From positions 300,779 to 321,396 of the forward strand of contig BFEA01000778.1 of NCBI GenBank assembly GCA_003427395.1: a DNA stretch of 20,618 nt. The letters are read 5' to 3'. This document shows, one piece after another, positions 8,114 to 16,900 of the stretch. Source of the DNA: Chara braunii (lineage: Eukaryota; Streptophyta; Charophyceae; Charales; Characeae). A program made the translations under genes and the position numbers. The notes below the pieces were generated by a model. It worked only from the letters and a program-made list of their open reading frames with translations, did not search any database and was not told the origin of the DNA. The first letter of the stretch is position 1. Each line of letters begins with the position of its first letter.

Positions 8114-10035
8114 CAACCCTTTTTGTTCCATGTGTGTTCTATCTACTAACCAGTCGTTTGTTGGCAGGCACCTGTGGTCCACCTGCCATTGGAGTGAGGC
8201 TAGCTTAGCAGGCATAGCCTTATTTGCCTTGAACCATTTAACTGTTCTCAAGGTATCTCTCCCTATGTTTAGATGTTTCATCTAGCGCGCCTCCACCACA
8301 TCCTTCAGGTTAACTCTTGGTCTCACCATCCGGTAAGTGGCTTTAACCGAAAGGGTGTGCAACCGCCTTTCCCCAGATCTCCCTCTACCATATTGTATTG
8401 TCCATACCCAATCATTTGGGTCAAGGGGGAGATCCTGAATTGGCTTGTTTGGTTTGTAAGCCTTCCAGCGGTCTTTTTCTTTAAGCACACGGATCCGGAA
8501 TACCTCCGACTTTGGGTACCATTCTGTTACTTCCGGTCGTACCCATTCCAAATTGTTGTCTACCCTTATTCTGAAGAGGTTGGCCACCACTTCCTGTTCC
8601 CTCTCCCCTCTCGCAGGTCGGGTATATACTACATTTCCAATTACCTCTTCTGTCTCTACCCAGTCCCCTTCGTCCAACGATGGTCCTTTTCGAAGAATCC
8701 GGACCCAATTTAGGGGGATGGCGAAGACAACAGTGTCCAATGCCTCTCCAACCTTGTGGCAGTATCTTAGCTTCTCCCTCAGTCGGGATTCCGGCAGCCA
8801 GTCTTTGGTGTCTTGGTCCCAGATGTCTTTAACTCTTAGGATCCCATTCTTGACCCAGCCTTTCCAGGGGGCTTCGCTGCTGTGGAGGATTCTGCTGAAC
8901 TGGTCCGTTATCCATCGGCTGCCAAACAGGGTGTCGGGCCACTTCCTCCCAGCGTTTAGGCGGGACTTTGTCTGGCAAAGGCAAATTACGCCATGTTCTT
9001 AGAATGATGGGCCAAAGGGGGTCTTTTTTTAAGTCCTATCTTGTTGCTTGTCTGTCTGTTTCCTCGTTATTGCTTGCCCTTGTCAGTTTCCTGGGTATAG
9101 TCCAGTATCTGTCCTCCAACCATGTCTCAGCCTCTATCTCAGGCGGGGCTAATGGTGCCAGCCTGGCGATTTGCTGCAGTGCTAGGGGTATCCATGACGC
9201 TTGTGTAGAGAATAATAGGTCTTTCACCCATTGGAGAGCTAAGGCCATTACCTGGGTAGTTGGGTCAATAATCCCTAATCCCCTTTTGTCTTTGGGTTGT
9301 ATGACTGACCTCCAGGCTACTCTGCTAATGGCTCTCGAGCACTCATGATTACCTCTCCATAAAAAGGCCGCCACCTGTCTCTGAAGGGAAGCGGCCGACG
9401 GTTTACTAAGTGTCCAGATCGCCGTTTTGTACCAGAGGGTTGCCAAAACTACATTGTTAATCACTAAGGAGCAGCCTATTAGAGAGGTATGTTTATCTTT
9501 CCACTAATTCAATTTTTTCAATACAGGTTTAGTGAGTCACTCGTCATTCAGGGGTGGCCACCCCTATGCTGTCATCTGAACCCCCAGTATTATAATCGGG
9601 GCTTCTATGGGCATCCATCTTACACCATGATCTTCTGGCGGTCTCCCTCCCTGGTAGTGTATCCACCATCCCTGTGTCTTATTGCCCCAATTGATGGTCA
9701 TGTCTGACAGGAGACAGAAGCGGTCCATTAGTGATTGGATTTCACGCATGTTTTTCTGTGTTGTATCTGCCATTATGGTAAGGTCGTCTGCAAAGAGCGA
9801 GCAGACCGGGATGGCTTCCTCCAGGATTGAGGAAATCTGTATTTTTCGGAGGTTCTTATGGGCTCTCAAGTTCACTGCCAAGACCTCCATAATAATGACG
9901 CAAAGAAAGGGAGCGATGGGATCCCCTTGTCGAACTGCACGTTCCAGGTGGATGGCAGGGGCCAGTCTGCCATTCACCTGGACCGTCGTCGTGGCATTCT
10001 GATGGAGGATCCCAATCCATCTTCTAAAATTCACC
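8110..10035 (-). pseudogene. LINE ORF2 5'-truncated part: reverse transcriptase, post-RT and zf-RVT start, decayed
   Basis: Read on the minus strand from about 10035, the sequence begins inside the RT domain (FRRWIGILHQN). It carries RAVRQGDPIAPFL (the RQGDP motif), CSLFADDLTIMADTT (the F/YADD catalytic motif) and IILGVQMTA (a distal LG motif), ending in a stop near 9564. Homology resumes past in-frame stops as WKDKHTSLIGCSLVINNVV and continues at 9464-9036 with KRGLGIIDP, the post-RT region. After another frameshift near 8930 come LRYCHKVGEAL, WVRILRKGP and EVFRIRV. Next are YRMVRP (to 8282) and DHRCLPTNDWLVDRT (to about 8120), where the 7.56-kb insertion interrupts it. RT would copy element RNA at a nicked target site. 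Several stops and frameshifts rule out activity. The RT fingers and any endonuclease are missing, consistent with ordinary LINE 5' truncation. Confidence 0.9.
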
Positions 10036-10540
10036 CAGCGTTGGGAAATTAGGGAAAATTGGCAGTTTTCCCAAACTCCTGAAAATTCGGAGGCAGGGTC
10101 CGACGACGGCTGCCATTGATAAATCTGATCGGCGGCCGTCGTTTCGTTTCGGCCATCCGAAAAGGTCGGAGGCCCACCCGAGGCCCGCTATTTTCCCACG
10201 CGGCAAAGGTACTGGTGGTTTTAAGCCCAACCAATTCAATTACCTGTCAAATCTGGACAGAACGGTCTTTCAGGCTTTTTTTATTTATTGTCATTTTAGT
10301 ATTATGGGGAACCCCGTAGCAGCCACATCCGTGCTCAAGCCTCCAACGAGGGAACATGAGGGAGTTGCACCCACCAGCAGGTGCGGTACCTGCTACAACA
10401 GGTGGGCGATACCCCCCACGGGTCAGCCGGTAGCATCAGGACCGAGCTTCTTTGATGGGCCAGTCACTGTGCCTCCCCTCCGTCGGGCCTCCGGTCTCCT
10501 TGTGATGTTCAACCTGACGCTCTGCGCTGTCTTTTGTTTG
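10036..10540. other. Intergenic flank beyond the LINE 5' truncation
   Basis: No gene is recognisable. Small hairpins are present: GGGAAAA-TTGGCAG-TTTTCCC (about 10052-10072) and AGCAGGT-GCGGT-ACCTGCT (about 10376-10394). The LINE boundary lies between about 10035 and 10050. Its target duplication cannot be tested because the element's 3' end is outside the window. Confidence 0.5.
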
Positions 10541-10543
10541 GAG

Positions 10544-10552
10544 TATTTAAAT
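10544..10552 (+). promoter_or_regulatory. Possible TATA-like box TATTTAAAT
   Basis: TATTTAAAT lies 120 bp upstream of a good splice donor context, GAG|GTAAGG (intron would start at 10674). A first non-coding exon on the plus strand is conceivable. A well-formed acceptor with a pyrimidine tract, TTTTTCTTCCACCTCTGCAG, lies at about 11583-11602. No convincing coding exon joins them, so this is weak. Confidence 0.2.
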
Positions 10553-10742
10553 TGCGGAAGGAGCCCCAGAGAGAGACAGCGAGATAGGGTGTGCTAAGGA
10601 TTTTTGGAAAGTTGAGTGTGGGGACACGGACAAAACCGAAATCCCTTGTGCCAGTCCGACTTAGTAAGAAGAGGTAAGGTCCGTCACTGCGCGGATTTTG
10701 AGGGAGAAAAAAGGTGCGCGCGGGACGCACGACGCGGGAAGT

Positions 10743-11149
10743 TCAATCCAAAAAGTATCGTTGAACTTCCCATCGGGTCGTTGCTCTTCGTTTCGCGTGA
10801 AAGGGGGCAGGTACGTACTTGGTGTCCCGTTTTCGGATCGAATCCCGGTGCCGCTCATTGCATAACTCAGAATCCGACGTGGAGGGTCTCAGTCGCGTGG
10901 CTCTTTTCTTATGTTCGTCCTCACTCCGTACTCGGTAGTGAAAGCCTTTTGATTGGTAACGTTCGAAGCGACAACAATTGTTGCACAGAGTGTGAGGCCA
11001 ATGGGGCGCCACTGCCGTCCACGGAATGACGATCAATTCATTAAATGACAATAGCAGCGAATAAGGCGGAAAATGCGTATCAATAATAATAAAACCAGCA
11101 CCAACGAACCCTGAGCACTGAGTTTCGGGAGGGAAATAGTATCGGCCGC
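10743..11149. other. No supported gene; open frame of unclear status
   Basis: A minus-strand open frame runs through here from 11276, but this distal half is basic and low in recognisable structure. A B-box-like GGATCGAATCC at about 10833-10843 has no matching A box upstream. Confidence 0.3.
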
Positions 11150-11282
11150 CGATCTTGGTGACGGCTTCTCGTACGTCCCACTCGCATACACGTGTCATCT
11201 TCTCGTTGTACGGGAAGAGACGTGGCGGGGATACGGGAGGCCGACGCCCAGTCGAGTTGAGGCTGTCAGTCCACATGGCAAT
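11150..11282 (-). CDS. Possible exon of an unknown minus-strand gene
   Basis: After a possible acceptor (TGATTAG at about 11283-11289), an open frame reads TDSLNSTGRRPP, then PYNEKMTRVCEWDVREAV and IGGRYYFPPETQ, ending near 11150. Residue composition is balanced and protein-like, unlike most frames nearby, but I recognise no family. The downstream donor is unclear. It lies about 250 bp downstream of the candidate exon at 11530-11789 on the same strand, so the two could belong to one gene. No transcript evidence is available from sequence alone. Confidence 0.22.
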
Positions 11283-11529
11283 CTAATCAGTCGCAAAGGT
11301 TCGCCTCAATCATTCATTATTAGTCCGACAAGCCTAATGATAGAAAGTACACAACATATCAATCGAGTTTTTCCGACGCTAGCTTTTATTCACCTTAGTC
11401 ATGCGAAGCAAGGCAAGAACACTCCTCCATTTTCTCACAAATAGTTCAGAAAGAGAGAGAGAATATTCGTGATGATCTAGCGGTTTCGCCAGGAAGTCTT
11501 CATAAAGAAACCATGGGGACAGGACTCAC

Positions 11530-11789
11530 ATTCGGTGAGACGCGGCAATTGATCCACATGTGTAGGTCGCACGTGACACCTGTTTTTCTTCCACCTCTGC
11601 AGATGTCGTGCAGCATAAGGCAGATGGCCTGCGTAGTGTATTCTGGGTTAAAGATTCCAGGGTACTCTCCTGCAATCACATCACCGACAGATCTAAACAC
11701 TCTTGCATTCTCGAACAAAATCCCAATAACATTGTCCCTGCCAACGACTCGACCATGTTCATACATTCCATTCGCAACAGTTCTTCGAC
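11530..11789 (-). CDS. Possible exon of an unknown minus-strand gene
   Basis: On the minus strand this 260-nt block is bounded by an acceptor-like TTTGATTAG and a strong donor GTGAGT (intron would start at 11529). It stays open throughout and encodes a protein-like segment including NGMYEHGRVVGRDNVIGIL, FENARVFRSVGDVIAGEYPG and QAICLMLHDICRGG. In-frame stops lie just outside both boundaries, which fits an exon. I do not recognise the family. A plus-strand frame over the same bases is rich in S, T and P and is probably its shadow, although the plus strand also has a good acceptor at about 11602. An upstream exon could begin at about 12181 (MARGHSGTSRRMRLL), which is speculative. Confidence 0.3.
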
Positions 11790-12180
11790 CTAATCAAAGA
11801 CCAGTCCATCAAACGGCAGTTTCATCATCCGAGTATTTCCATCTACGCTTGCGATTACTTATCACGGAAGGTGCAAAAATAGCAGTCATGCATCATTCAG
11901 TTCTTCGTGTGCTCTGCACCCCTGCCCCGTCGTCCCATGGCTAATCAAACGCAAACCCATCAACCAACCATTTCATGACAAGCATACACAGTCATTCATG
12001 CCATAAAGTAGGTGGGGAGAAGAAGTGCGAAGAGAACAACAAGATAGATGAAGATCATGCAAAAATCCGAAGATGAAAAGAATTTTCGACTTAACTGTCC
12101 TTGAGCTGCACTCACACCAAAGAATAGATTCGAGACAAGGAGGCGCATCCGCCGTGAAGTTCCACTATGCCCCCGGGCCA
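11790..12180. other. Possible intron and 5' region of the minus-strand gene candidate
   Basis: A 61-codon minus frame at 11996-12181 has a hydrophobic C-terminal stretch (FCMIFIYLVVLFALLLP) but no homology I can name. It could equally be first exon plus intron read-through, since a GTGAGT donor-like string lies within it, near 12110-12120. Confidence 0.2.
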
Positions 12181-12456
12181 TTCATCCATTCAACCCCGAT
12201 CACTATCCCATGCATGCACTGACAATCCCGGTCGTCTCGTGCCACTTTCCACCACTGCGATTGTCACCCCGTCGACTTAGTCTCGACACGGCCTGCCTGG
12301 ATTCCACAGTCCGTCGTGGCGATCAGGCGCACCGCCAGCCAGACTACAATCAGCACGTCGGGACTTCTCGACCCGCACTCCACACATACCATCTAGCCAC
12401 TGCTTCCCGGAAGTTGGCAGACGGGTTGGGAGAGAGATTTGCGGGCGCGCTTGCAA

Positions 12457-12463
12457 ATTTATA
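12457..12463 (-). promoter_or_regulatory. Possible TATA box (TATAAAT, minus strand)
   Basis: TATAAAT on the minus strand lies about 120 bp downstream of a CCAAT box (ATTGG, 12583-12587 on this strand). The spacing suits a promoter firing leftward toward the exon candidates at 11530-11789 and 11150-11282. An E2F-like TTTTCCCGCGCC sits further upstream (about 12981). All of these are short motifs. Confidence 0.3.
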
Positions 12464-12599
12464 GTTGCGGGGAGGGAGGTAGGTACGAGGGAGGATGAAG
12501 GTTGAGTCGGGGGAGGGTGAGAGAGGACTTGGGGATAATCGCCCGACAAAAGCCATGTCGATCCTGCTGAGTCCGATCACAGCCAATCAGAGTCGTCGC

Positions 12600-13950
12600 G
12601 TAATAGGAGTTTCTCCTTACACGGCGCTTCTCCTTGGCTGGACGGAGTGAGGAGAGGATCAACTGGGCTCTTGGGCGTAGGACTCAGAGCGGGAGGAAGA
12701 AGGGTGTGCAGGACAGCGCGAAACGGATCCCAGATTCAGATGATCAAGAAAGAGAAAAGGCGTGCGGGGAGAGAAGGAGAAAGAGAGAGGAAAAACGGTT
12801 ACGGCAGGAGAGTGAGCGCGGGCGCGAAGGGAGCGTCGAAGATGGCGAGGGGAGCAGAAAGGGGGAGCTCGCTGGCATGGCGCCGATCACAAATGCAAAA
12901 AGAGGCACCAAAACAGTTACAGATTCCTAAGTCCTATGCTAATTCAAGAATTGAAATCACCATATCCGCGCGTAAAGTAGGCGCGGGAAAAGGCAGTCCT
13001 ACATCCATTCGTATTCCCACCAAATTCCCAGAGTTTTCCGCGACGTAGTCAAGAACATTCATGCAAAAAAAAGGACACGTCGGGTTCCGTTTATTTCAGA
13101 ATTTCTAACTGTCGGGCCAAATTCCTAGCGCGCTTGCTAAAGCGGGCGCAATTCCCATGCATTTCCCAAATTATGAAAACAGAATTTCAAGAATTAACAC
13201 GGGTCTCAGCAAGGCATCTTTAATCAAAAACAGAGAGGGGCCTTGTTGGGCCGAGCAAAATTCGAAAAGAAAATGAGAGCGAAGGGATCCGGAAGATGGC
13301 GCAGGCTCAAAAGCTGGTTCGTCACACCCTCCCCCTATGTATGAACATCAGCAGTCTCTGCTCAATGCCACTCGGGGGGACCAATGGCGACTTTTTGGCT
13401 GAGGGTCACATTGAAAATCCTCACAGAATCGGAGATAAAAAAGAAAATAACAAAATCACACTAAGGCACCCCCGTTTAAACCCCTTTAGCCCCTTTCAAA
13501 CCAATTTATACCCCCTTCCCCCCGCTTGACAGCCAACTTGCAAAAAAAGAAATGAGCCTTCAAGTTGATTTGGGGTCCTCTGGGAGAGCGCAGAAGACCA
13601 AAAACAAAAACAAAAAAGAATTTTTTTATTTTTTATTTTTTGCACGCCCGGGTACCCCAGGAGGGAAATCCCACTACCAACGTATGTGGATTAGTGGAGA
13701 GGGTGTGTGACTCTGAAGAACTGCTGATCGGAATGGTGATCCGCGGTGTGGTGTTTCTTGTATTTGAGCGGGGGGACATGATATATGTATTTTTGCGCCC
13801 TCCCATTGCTCGGTCTTTCTTTGTCTTTTGTTGAGTAGGCCGAGTGGGGGTCCCCAACGTGAGTGAAAATCAGAACGATTTTTTGCATGATGATTTTCAC
13901 ACACCTTCCACACACCTTTGGTCCGTGGCCCATGCATGGAAGAGAGGCCG
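12600..13950. other. Intergenic, purine-rich then AT-rich; no gene
   Basis: 12640-12900 is strongly purine-rich. This yields long K/R/E-rich frames in two plus frames, a composition artefact. 13440-13540 has C-rich CCCCGTTTAAACCCC-like strings. 13600-13640 is an A/T homopolymer zone. An inverted repeat TGAAAATCA/TGATTTTCA occurs at about 13863-13900. Confidence 0.5.
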
Positions 13951-13974
13951 AAATTGACAATGTGGGAGGTGTTT

Positions 13975-14030
13975 TTGGAGGATTCGATCCCCTCACCTAC
14001 AGCAAATATGGCATAGAGCTACGCTGACAT
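13975..14030 (-). repeat. tRNA-like A/B box pair (SINE head candidate), minus strand
   Basis: On the minus strand, TAGCTCTATGC (about 14012-14022) resembles a tRNA A box, and GGATCGAATCC (13980-13990) matches the B-box consensus. The latter lies in a short GAGG...CCTC stem. No full cloverleaf forms, so this is a tRNA-derived retroposon head rather than a tRNA gene. Confidence 0.35.
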
Positions 14031-14053
14031 ATGTCAAAGCGAAGGACCAGAGT

Positions 14054-14070
14054 GCTCTGTCGCCCAAGGC

Positions 14071-14102
<32 letters not shown>

Positions 14103-14118
14103 TTTTTGCTCTGTCGCC
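14054..14118. repeat. 11-bp direct repeats GCTCTGTCGCC flanking a poly(T)-bearing 43-bp segment
   Basis: GCTCTGTCGCC at 14054-14064 and 14108-14118 brackets CAAGGC, a run of 29 T (14071-14099), then GCTTTTTT. This could be a target duplication around a severely truncated minus-strand retroposon, or filler DNA from break repair. Confidence 0.5.
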
Positions 14119-14400
14119 AATTTCAAAGAAGGTTCAGACTACTGTAAATGAATATGGTCCGCTTGGACGCTCACATGCAGTCATCTTGACTGCAACATCC
14201 ATGGGCAGTGAACCATACCCTGACATCTGACACGCTGCCTGGATGAGACAGGATCCGTGGGAAGAGCACTTCCTCCTCTTTTTTTGCATTTCTCTCTTCA
14301 TTTTTTTTGTCAAGATATGGTTCTATGTTTTTATTTTGCCTAATATTTTACTCTGCCACCCACCCGGCCCCCACCTGTCCCACACACGTCGCACTAATCC
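14119..14400. other. Anonymous intergenic sequence
   Basis: T-rich runs are present (about 14278-14310). I see no gene or named repeat. Confidence 0.5.
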
Positions 14401-14432
14401 AAATACATGGTAGTGGGATCTCCCTCCAGGCG

Positions 14433-14474
14433 TCACGCCCGGGTGCCCGGCTGGGAAGGACCGTCCGGGCGTGA
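14433..14474 (+). repeat. GC-rich hairpin TCACGCCCGG/CCGGGCGTGA
   Basis: A perfect 10-bp stem (14433-14442 with 14465-14474) around a 22-nt loop. Outside it lies GATCT near 14418 and GAGATC near 14472-14478. Confidence 0.6.
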
Positions 14475-14569
14475 GATCTTCCTAGGTTTTCGGGTCATTT
14501 TTGCACTATACAAGGAGAGGAGCCCTGGAGCAGGGCAAGCCGTGTGGTCCGCCGTACAAAAACGTTTGT

Positions 14570-14624
14570 GTCATTTTTGCACCATGTGCCCAACTTACGG
14601 GCCCGCAGGCGGTTGGACAGGGTG
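14570..14624 (+). repeat. Inverted repeat TTTTGCACC/GGTGCAAAA
   Basis: A 9-bp stem separated by about 37 nt. The string GTCATTTTTGCAC also occurs at about 14493, so the left arm is directly repeated about 79 bp upstream. Confidence 0.5.
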
Positions 14625-14648
14625 CAAAAGTGAACATGAGAGTTTTTT

Positions 14649-14662
14649 GAAACAACTGCGGC
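14649..14662 (+). repeat. Target-site duplication, left copy
   Basis: GAAACAACTGCGGC; differs by one base from 14747-14760. Confidence 0.7.
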
Positions 14663-14746
14663 TGCCCCCAGGTGTTAGTGGTGTCTGCTCTTACCAGCAG
14701 CACTAACACGGGTGGGGGTGCTTTATTAGAAAAAAAAAAAAAAAAA
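14663..14746 (+). mobile_element. 84-bp mini-retroposon: hairpin plus poly(A), with 14-bp target duplications
   Basis: GAAACAACTGCGGC (14649-14662) and GAAACAACTGCAGC (14747-14760) flank the segment with one mismatch. Inside are a perfect 9-bp hairpin, GTGTTAGTG/CACTAACAC (14672-14680 with 14701-14709), whose loop contains CTGCTCTTACCAG, a short unique stretch, and a run of 17 A (14730-14746). TSD, body and poly(A) directly abutting the second TSD are the marks of LINE-type target-primed insertion. The same loop recurs at 17632 and 20586. No A/B box fits in 84 bp, so it is either a 5'-truncated SINE or a tail-only retroposon. Confidence 0.75.
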
Positions 14747-14760
14747 GAAACAACTGCAGC
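14747..14760 (+). repeat. Target-site duplication, right copy
   Basis: GAAACAACTGCAGC, immediately after the poly(A) run. Confidence 0.7.
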
Positions 14761-15098
14761 CGAGTCAGGTTTTCAGTTTCAAAACGCAAAAATAAAAACA
14801 ATACACAGCCGGCGCAAGTGCGCCAAGTGCCAACAACAAGGAAAAATACCAGCATACTTTTTTGGCCTCTTTCTGAATTCAGGCCCTCTGCCGTCCTCTG
14901 GGTCCTCCACCTGGCACTAGAAGGTACTACTACGCTGCCGGGGTGAACTCAGGCTGCGACAGACCTGCCCAGTGCCTACATCTTTTTTTCCGCCTATTCG
15001 AAATTCTATTCTTGACTCAGTCTGAGGGTTTACCCTGTTTCGAAGCAAAAACAGCGATTTCGTCAAAACGGACAATATCATATTTAAATTTATCTTTC

Positions 15099-15346
15099 GA
15101 ACCAAATTGAAATCTCATTTTTTTGACCAATAATTTCATGAAATTGAGGGTACCGCGTTCTGGAAACGCCCTTACCCCCTCGATGTATAGGGACTTAGCC
15201 ATAGCCCACATACATCCAAGGTTCCGGCCTGGATGTATGCAGTCTTTAGCCAAGTCCAGATACATTGAGGAGGTAGGGTGTTTTCAGAAAGCCGTACCCT
15301 CAATTTCATGAAATTTTGGCCCAAAAATGAGATTGCAATTTCCTTC
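15099..15346. mobile_element. 248-bp foldback element (MITE-like or hairpin-RNA locus)
   Basis: The two halves are reverse complements over nearly their whole length around a centre at about 15222. Outer matches are AATTGAAATCTCATTTT against AAAATGAGATTGCAATT. Next is AATTTCATGAAATTGAGGGTAC against GTACCCTCAATTTCATGAAATT. Then come CCCTCGATGTAT/ATACATTGAGGAGG, GGACTTAGCCA/GGCCAAGTCC-like arms, and CATACATCC/GGATGTATG at the centre. Arms are about 120 bp with scattered mismatches. A run of 18 A follows at 15349-15366. It could be a miniature DNA element or, if transcribed, a long hairpin RNA of the kind cleaved into small RNAs. No target duplication was identified. Confidence 0.75.
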
Positions 15347-15369
15347 AGAAAAAAAAAAAAAAAAAAGTC

Positions 15370-15880
15370 CGCCAAGTCCCACTTACCCGAATCGCCAATT
15401 TCTGACCGCAGATTACGAAGATCGACGGTCCGAAATGAAGAATCAGCATTAGTGGGACTTGCCCCCTGTTCCCGAGAAGGAACGCGCAGAGCACTGTTCT
15501 TGATGAAAATGCAGCAAAAAAAAACTAGAGAAAGCGCAAAAAGATTTCCGTACTACATGATGATACATCCAAGAAGGTCAGGAAATCCGCGTGAAGCACA
15601 GAGACAACAACACTAAGCCTTGAACATAGCTACTTCCTTAGCCTACCATCTCCTCGTCGGCTCTGCGACAGGACCCCTCTCTTGGGCGAACCCACAAGGC
15701 AGCAAAACCCTGTTCGGCCCCCAATCACTCCTCACACGACCAGCATGATTTTTTCAACAGTCCATCTCGAGAAGACAATTCGGGAGGGAGGCAAGTCTCA
15801 ACAAATGCCGACCTCGCTCCTCTCTCGATTTGAGAGAAGGAAAAGACTTAGTGCACTTTTTGGCACTAGTACAGGAAACA
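15370..15880. other. Anonymous intergenic sequence
   Basis: Short frames only. I see no domain, RNA gene or clear repeat. Confidence 0.5.
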
Positions 15881-15890
15881 GAACTGTTAC

Positions 15891-15967
15891 AGTCAGTGGT
15901 TAGAGCACCGGTTGGAAATGCGCATTGTGGTATGAGGTTGCGGGTTCAAATCCGCAGCCTTGCGCAT
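15891..15967 (+). repeat. tRNA-like SINE head (A box and B box)
   Basis: AGTCAGTGGTTAGAGC (15891-15906) matches a tRNA D-arm/A box. GGTTCAAATCC (15943-15953) matches the B box and sits in an 8-bp stem (GGTTGCGG/CCGCAGCC). An outer ATGCGCA/TGCGCAT pairing (15919-15925 with 15961-15967) replaces a proper acceptor and anticodon layout, so no cloverleaf forms. This favours a tRNA-derived SINE with an internal polymerase III promoter over a functional tRNA gene. A TTGGAAA string resembles an anticodon loop but has no matching stem. Confidence 0.5.
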
Positions 15968-16208
15968 GGACACCAGCAGCCTGAGGGCGTTAGAATGACG
16001 CACGGCTGGACACACACCCCTTGGGATGACGCAGGTTAGCTATCACAGACACTGCCTGCGCACCACCCAAGGGTTGGGTTGTTCATGGTGTTGTATGTTG
16101 GTTCTGGGTTTCACATCGGTTGCTTGGGGGTGTTGGTCTTAGGTGTTCTGTTGATCTCCCCAGTCTCGCATATCACGCGTTCGTGCCATTTCCACTAGTG
16201 CTTTACAC

Positions 16209-16267
16209 TAGTCGTTCACATGGTAGAGTCCCATGAGTACATGTTACAAGGTCACGGGTTCGAGCTT
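16209..16267 (+). repeat. Second tRNA-like A/B box pair
   Basis: TAGTCGTTCACATGGTAGAGTC (A-box-like) and GGTTCGAGCTT (16257-16267, B-box-like, with a non-consensus end) are spaced as in tRNA-derived SINEs. It is weaker than the one at 15891. Confidence 0.35.
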
Positions 16268-16325
16268 GGTTCGGACCTTGGGGGGGTCCTTGTCCAGCTT
16301 ACCCCGTTCTCTCTTCGATATACAT

Positions 16326-16525
16326 ACATGATGCTGCCTATACATCTCTATACATAGATTCACAGATCACACACAGCCTTCGGGCATATAAATAGCTTGT
16401 GAATTATACATGGCCTACGGGCTACGTACACAAGTTTCCACACATGGTGCTGTCTGTACATCTCGATACATAGATACACGGAGCATACATAAGCCTTCGG
16501 GTATATACATAGATTGCGAACTACA
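16326..16525 (+). repeat. 116-bp tandem repeat with UNCG-type tetraloop hairpins
   Basis: Two diverged copies begin at 16326 and 16442 (ACATGATGCTGCC / ACATGGTGCTGTC). They carry GCC-TTCG-GGC (16376-16385), GCC-TACG-GGC (16413-16422) and GCC-TTCG-GGT (16493-16502). C(UUCG)G and C(UACG)G are the exceptionally stable RNA tetraloop class when read from the plus strand. Confidence 0.7.
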
Positions 16526-16586
16526 CAACTATCAGACTGGGGGGGTCTAGTCACTGGGTGGGGCCTAGTATCTGCCGTAGGGACAG

Positions 16587-16900
16587 GTATGGGCCACCGG
16601 AGTTCCTACTGAGATTCGGGGGCATGAGTCGCTCAGGCCAGTCCGAGTTCCGCCTGGCCTTGGCTAAGCTAGGGGAAGGACAGTAAGACTGCTTCAATGG
16701 GTGCTACCCTGTCTAAAGTATGGGCCACCGGAGTTCCTACTGGGATTCAGATAGAACTGTCTAGTGGCTATATATAAGGCTTAGACCCTGGGGTAAGGGT
16801 AGGGGCATGAGTCGCTCAGGCCAGTCCGAGTTCCGCCTGGCCTTGGCTAAGCTAGGGGAAGGATGGTAAGACTGCTTCAATGGGTGCTACCCTGTCTAAA
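16587..16900 (+). repeat. Near-identical tandem duplication, 131-bp and 183-bp copies
   Basis: Copy A (16587-16717) and copy B (16718-16900) both start GTATGGGCCACCGGAGTTCC and end CTACCCTGTCTAAA. B carries 52 bp absent from A (after GGGATTC), so A probably has an internal deletion. Both hold the hairpin AGGCCAG...CTGGCCT. Few other differences are visible, implying recent duplication. Confidence 0.85.

Noticed and set aside
11513-11944. 143-codon plus-strand open frame
   Set aside because: Rich in S, T and P, and opposite the more protein-like minus frame. Although a good acceptor precedes it at about 11602, it looks like an antisense shadow.
12634-13048. Two overlapping K/R/E-rich plus-strand open frames
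   Set aside because: Explained by a purine-rich tract. No conserved motif and no supporting gene signals.
13460-13540. Degenerate telomere-like repeats
   Set aside because: CCCCGTTTAAACCCC strings are C-rich but do not form a tandem 7-bp telomeric unit.
14054-14070. CTCTGTCGCCCAAGGC resembling a primate Alu segment
   Set aside because: About 15 bases only, and the neighbouring T run is on the wrong side for an Alu. Nothing else in the window is Alu-like.
15891-15967. Functional tRNA-Ser (GGA-like loop TTGGAAA)
   Set aside because: The putative anticodon loop lacks a complementary stem and no acceptor stem forms. Better explained as a tRNA-derived repeat.
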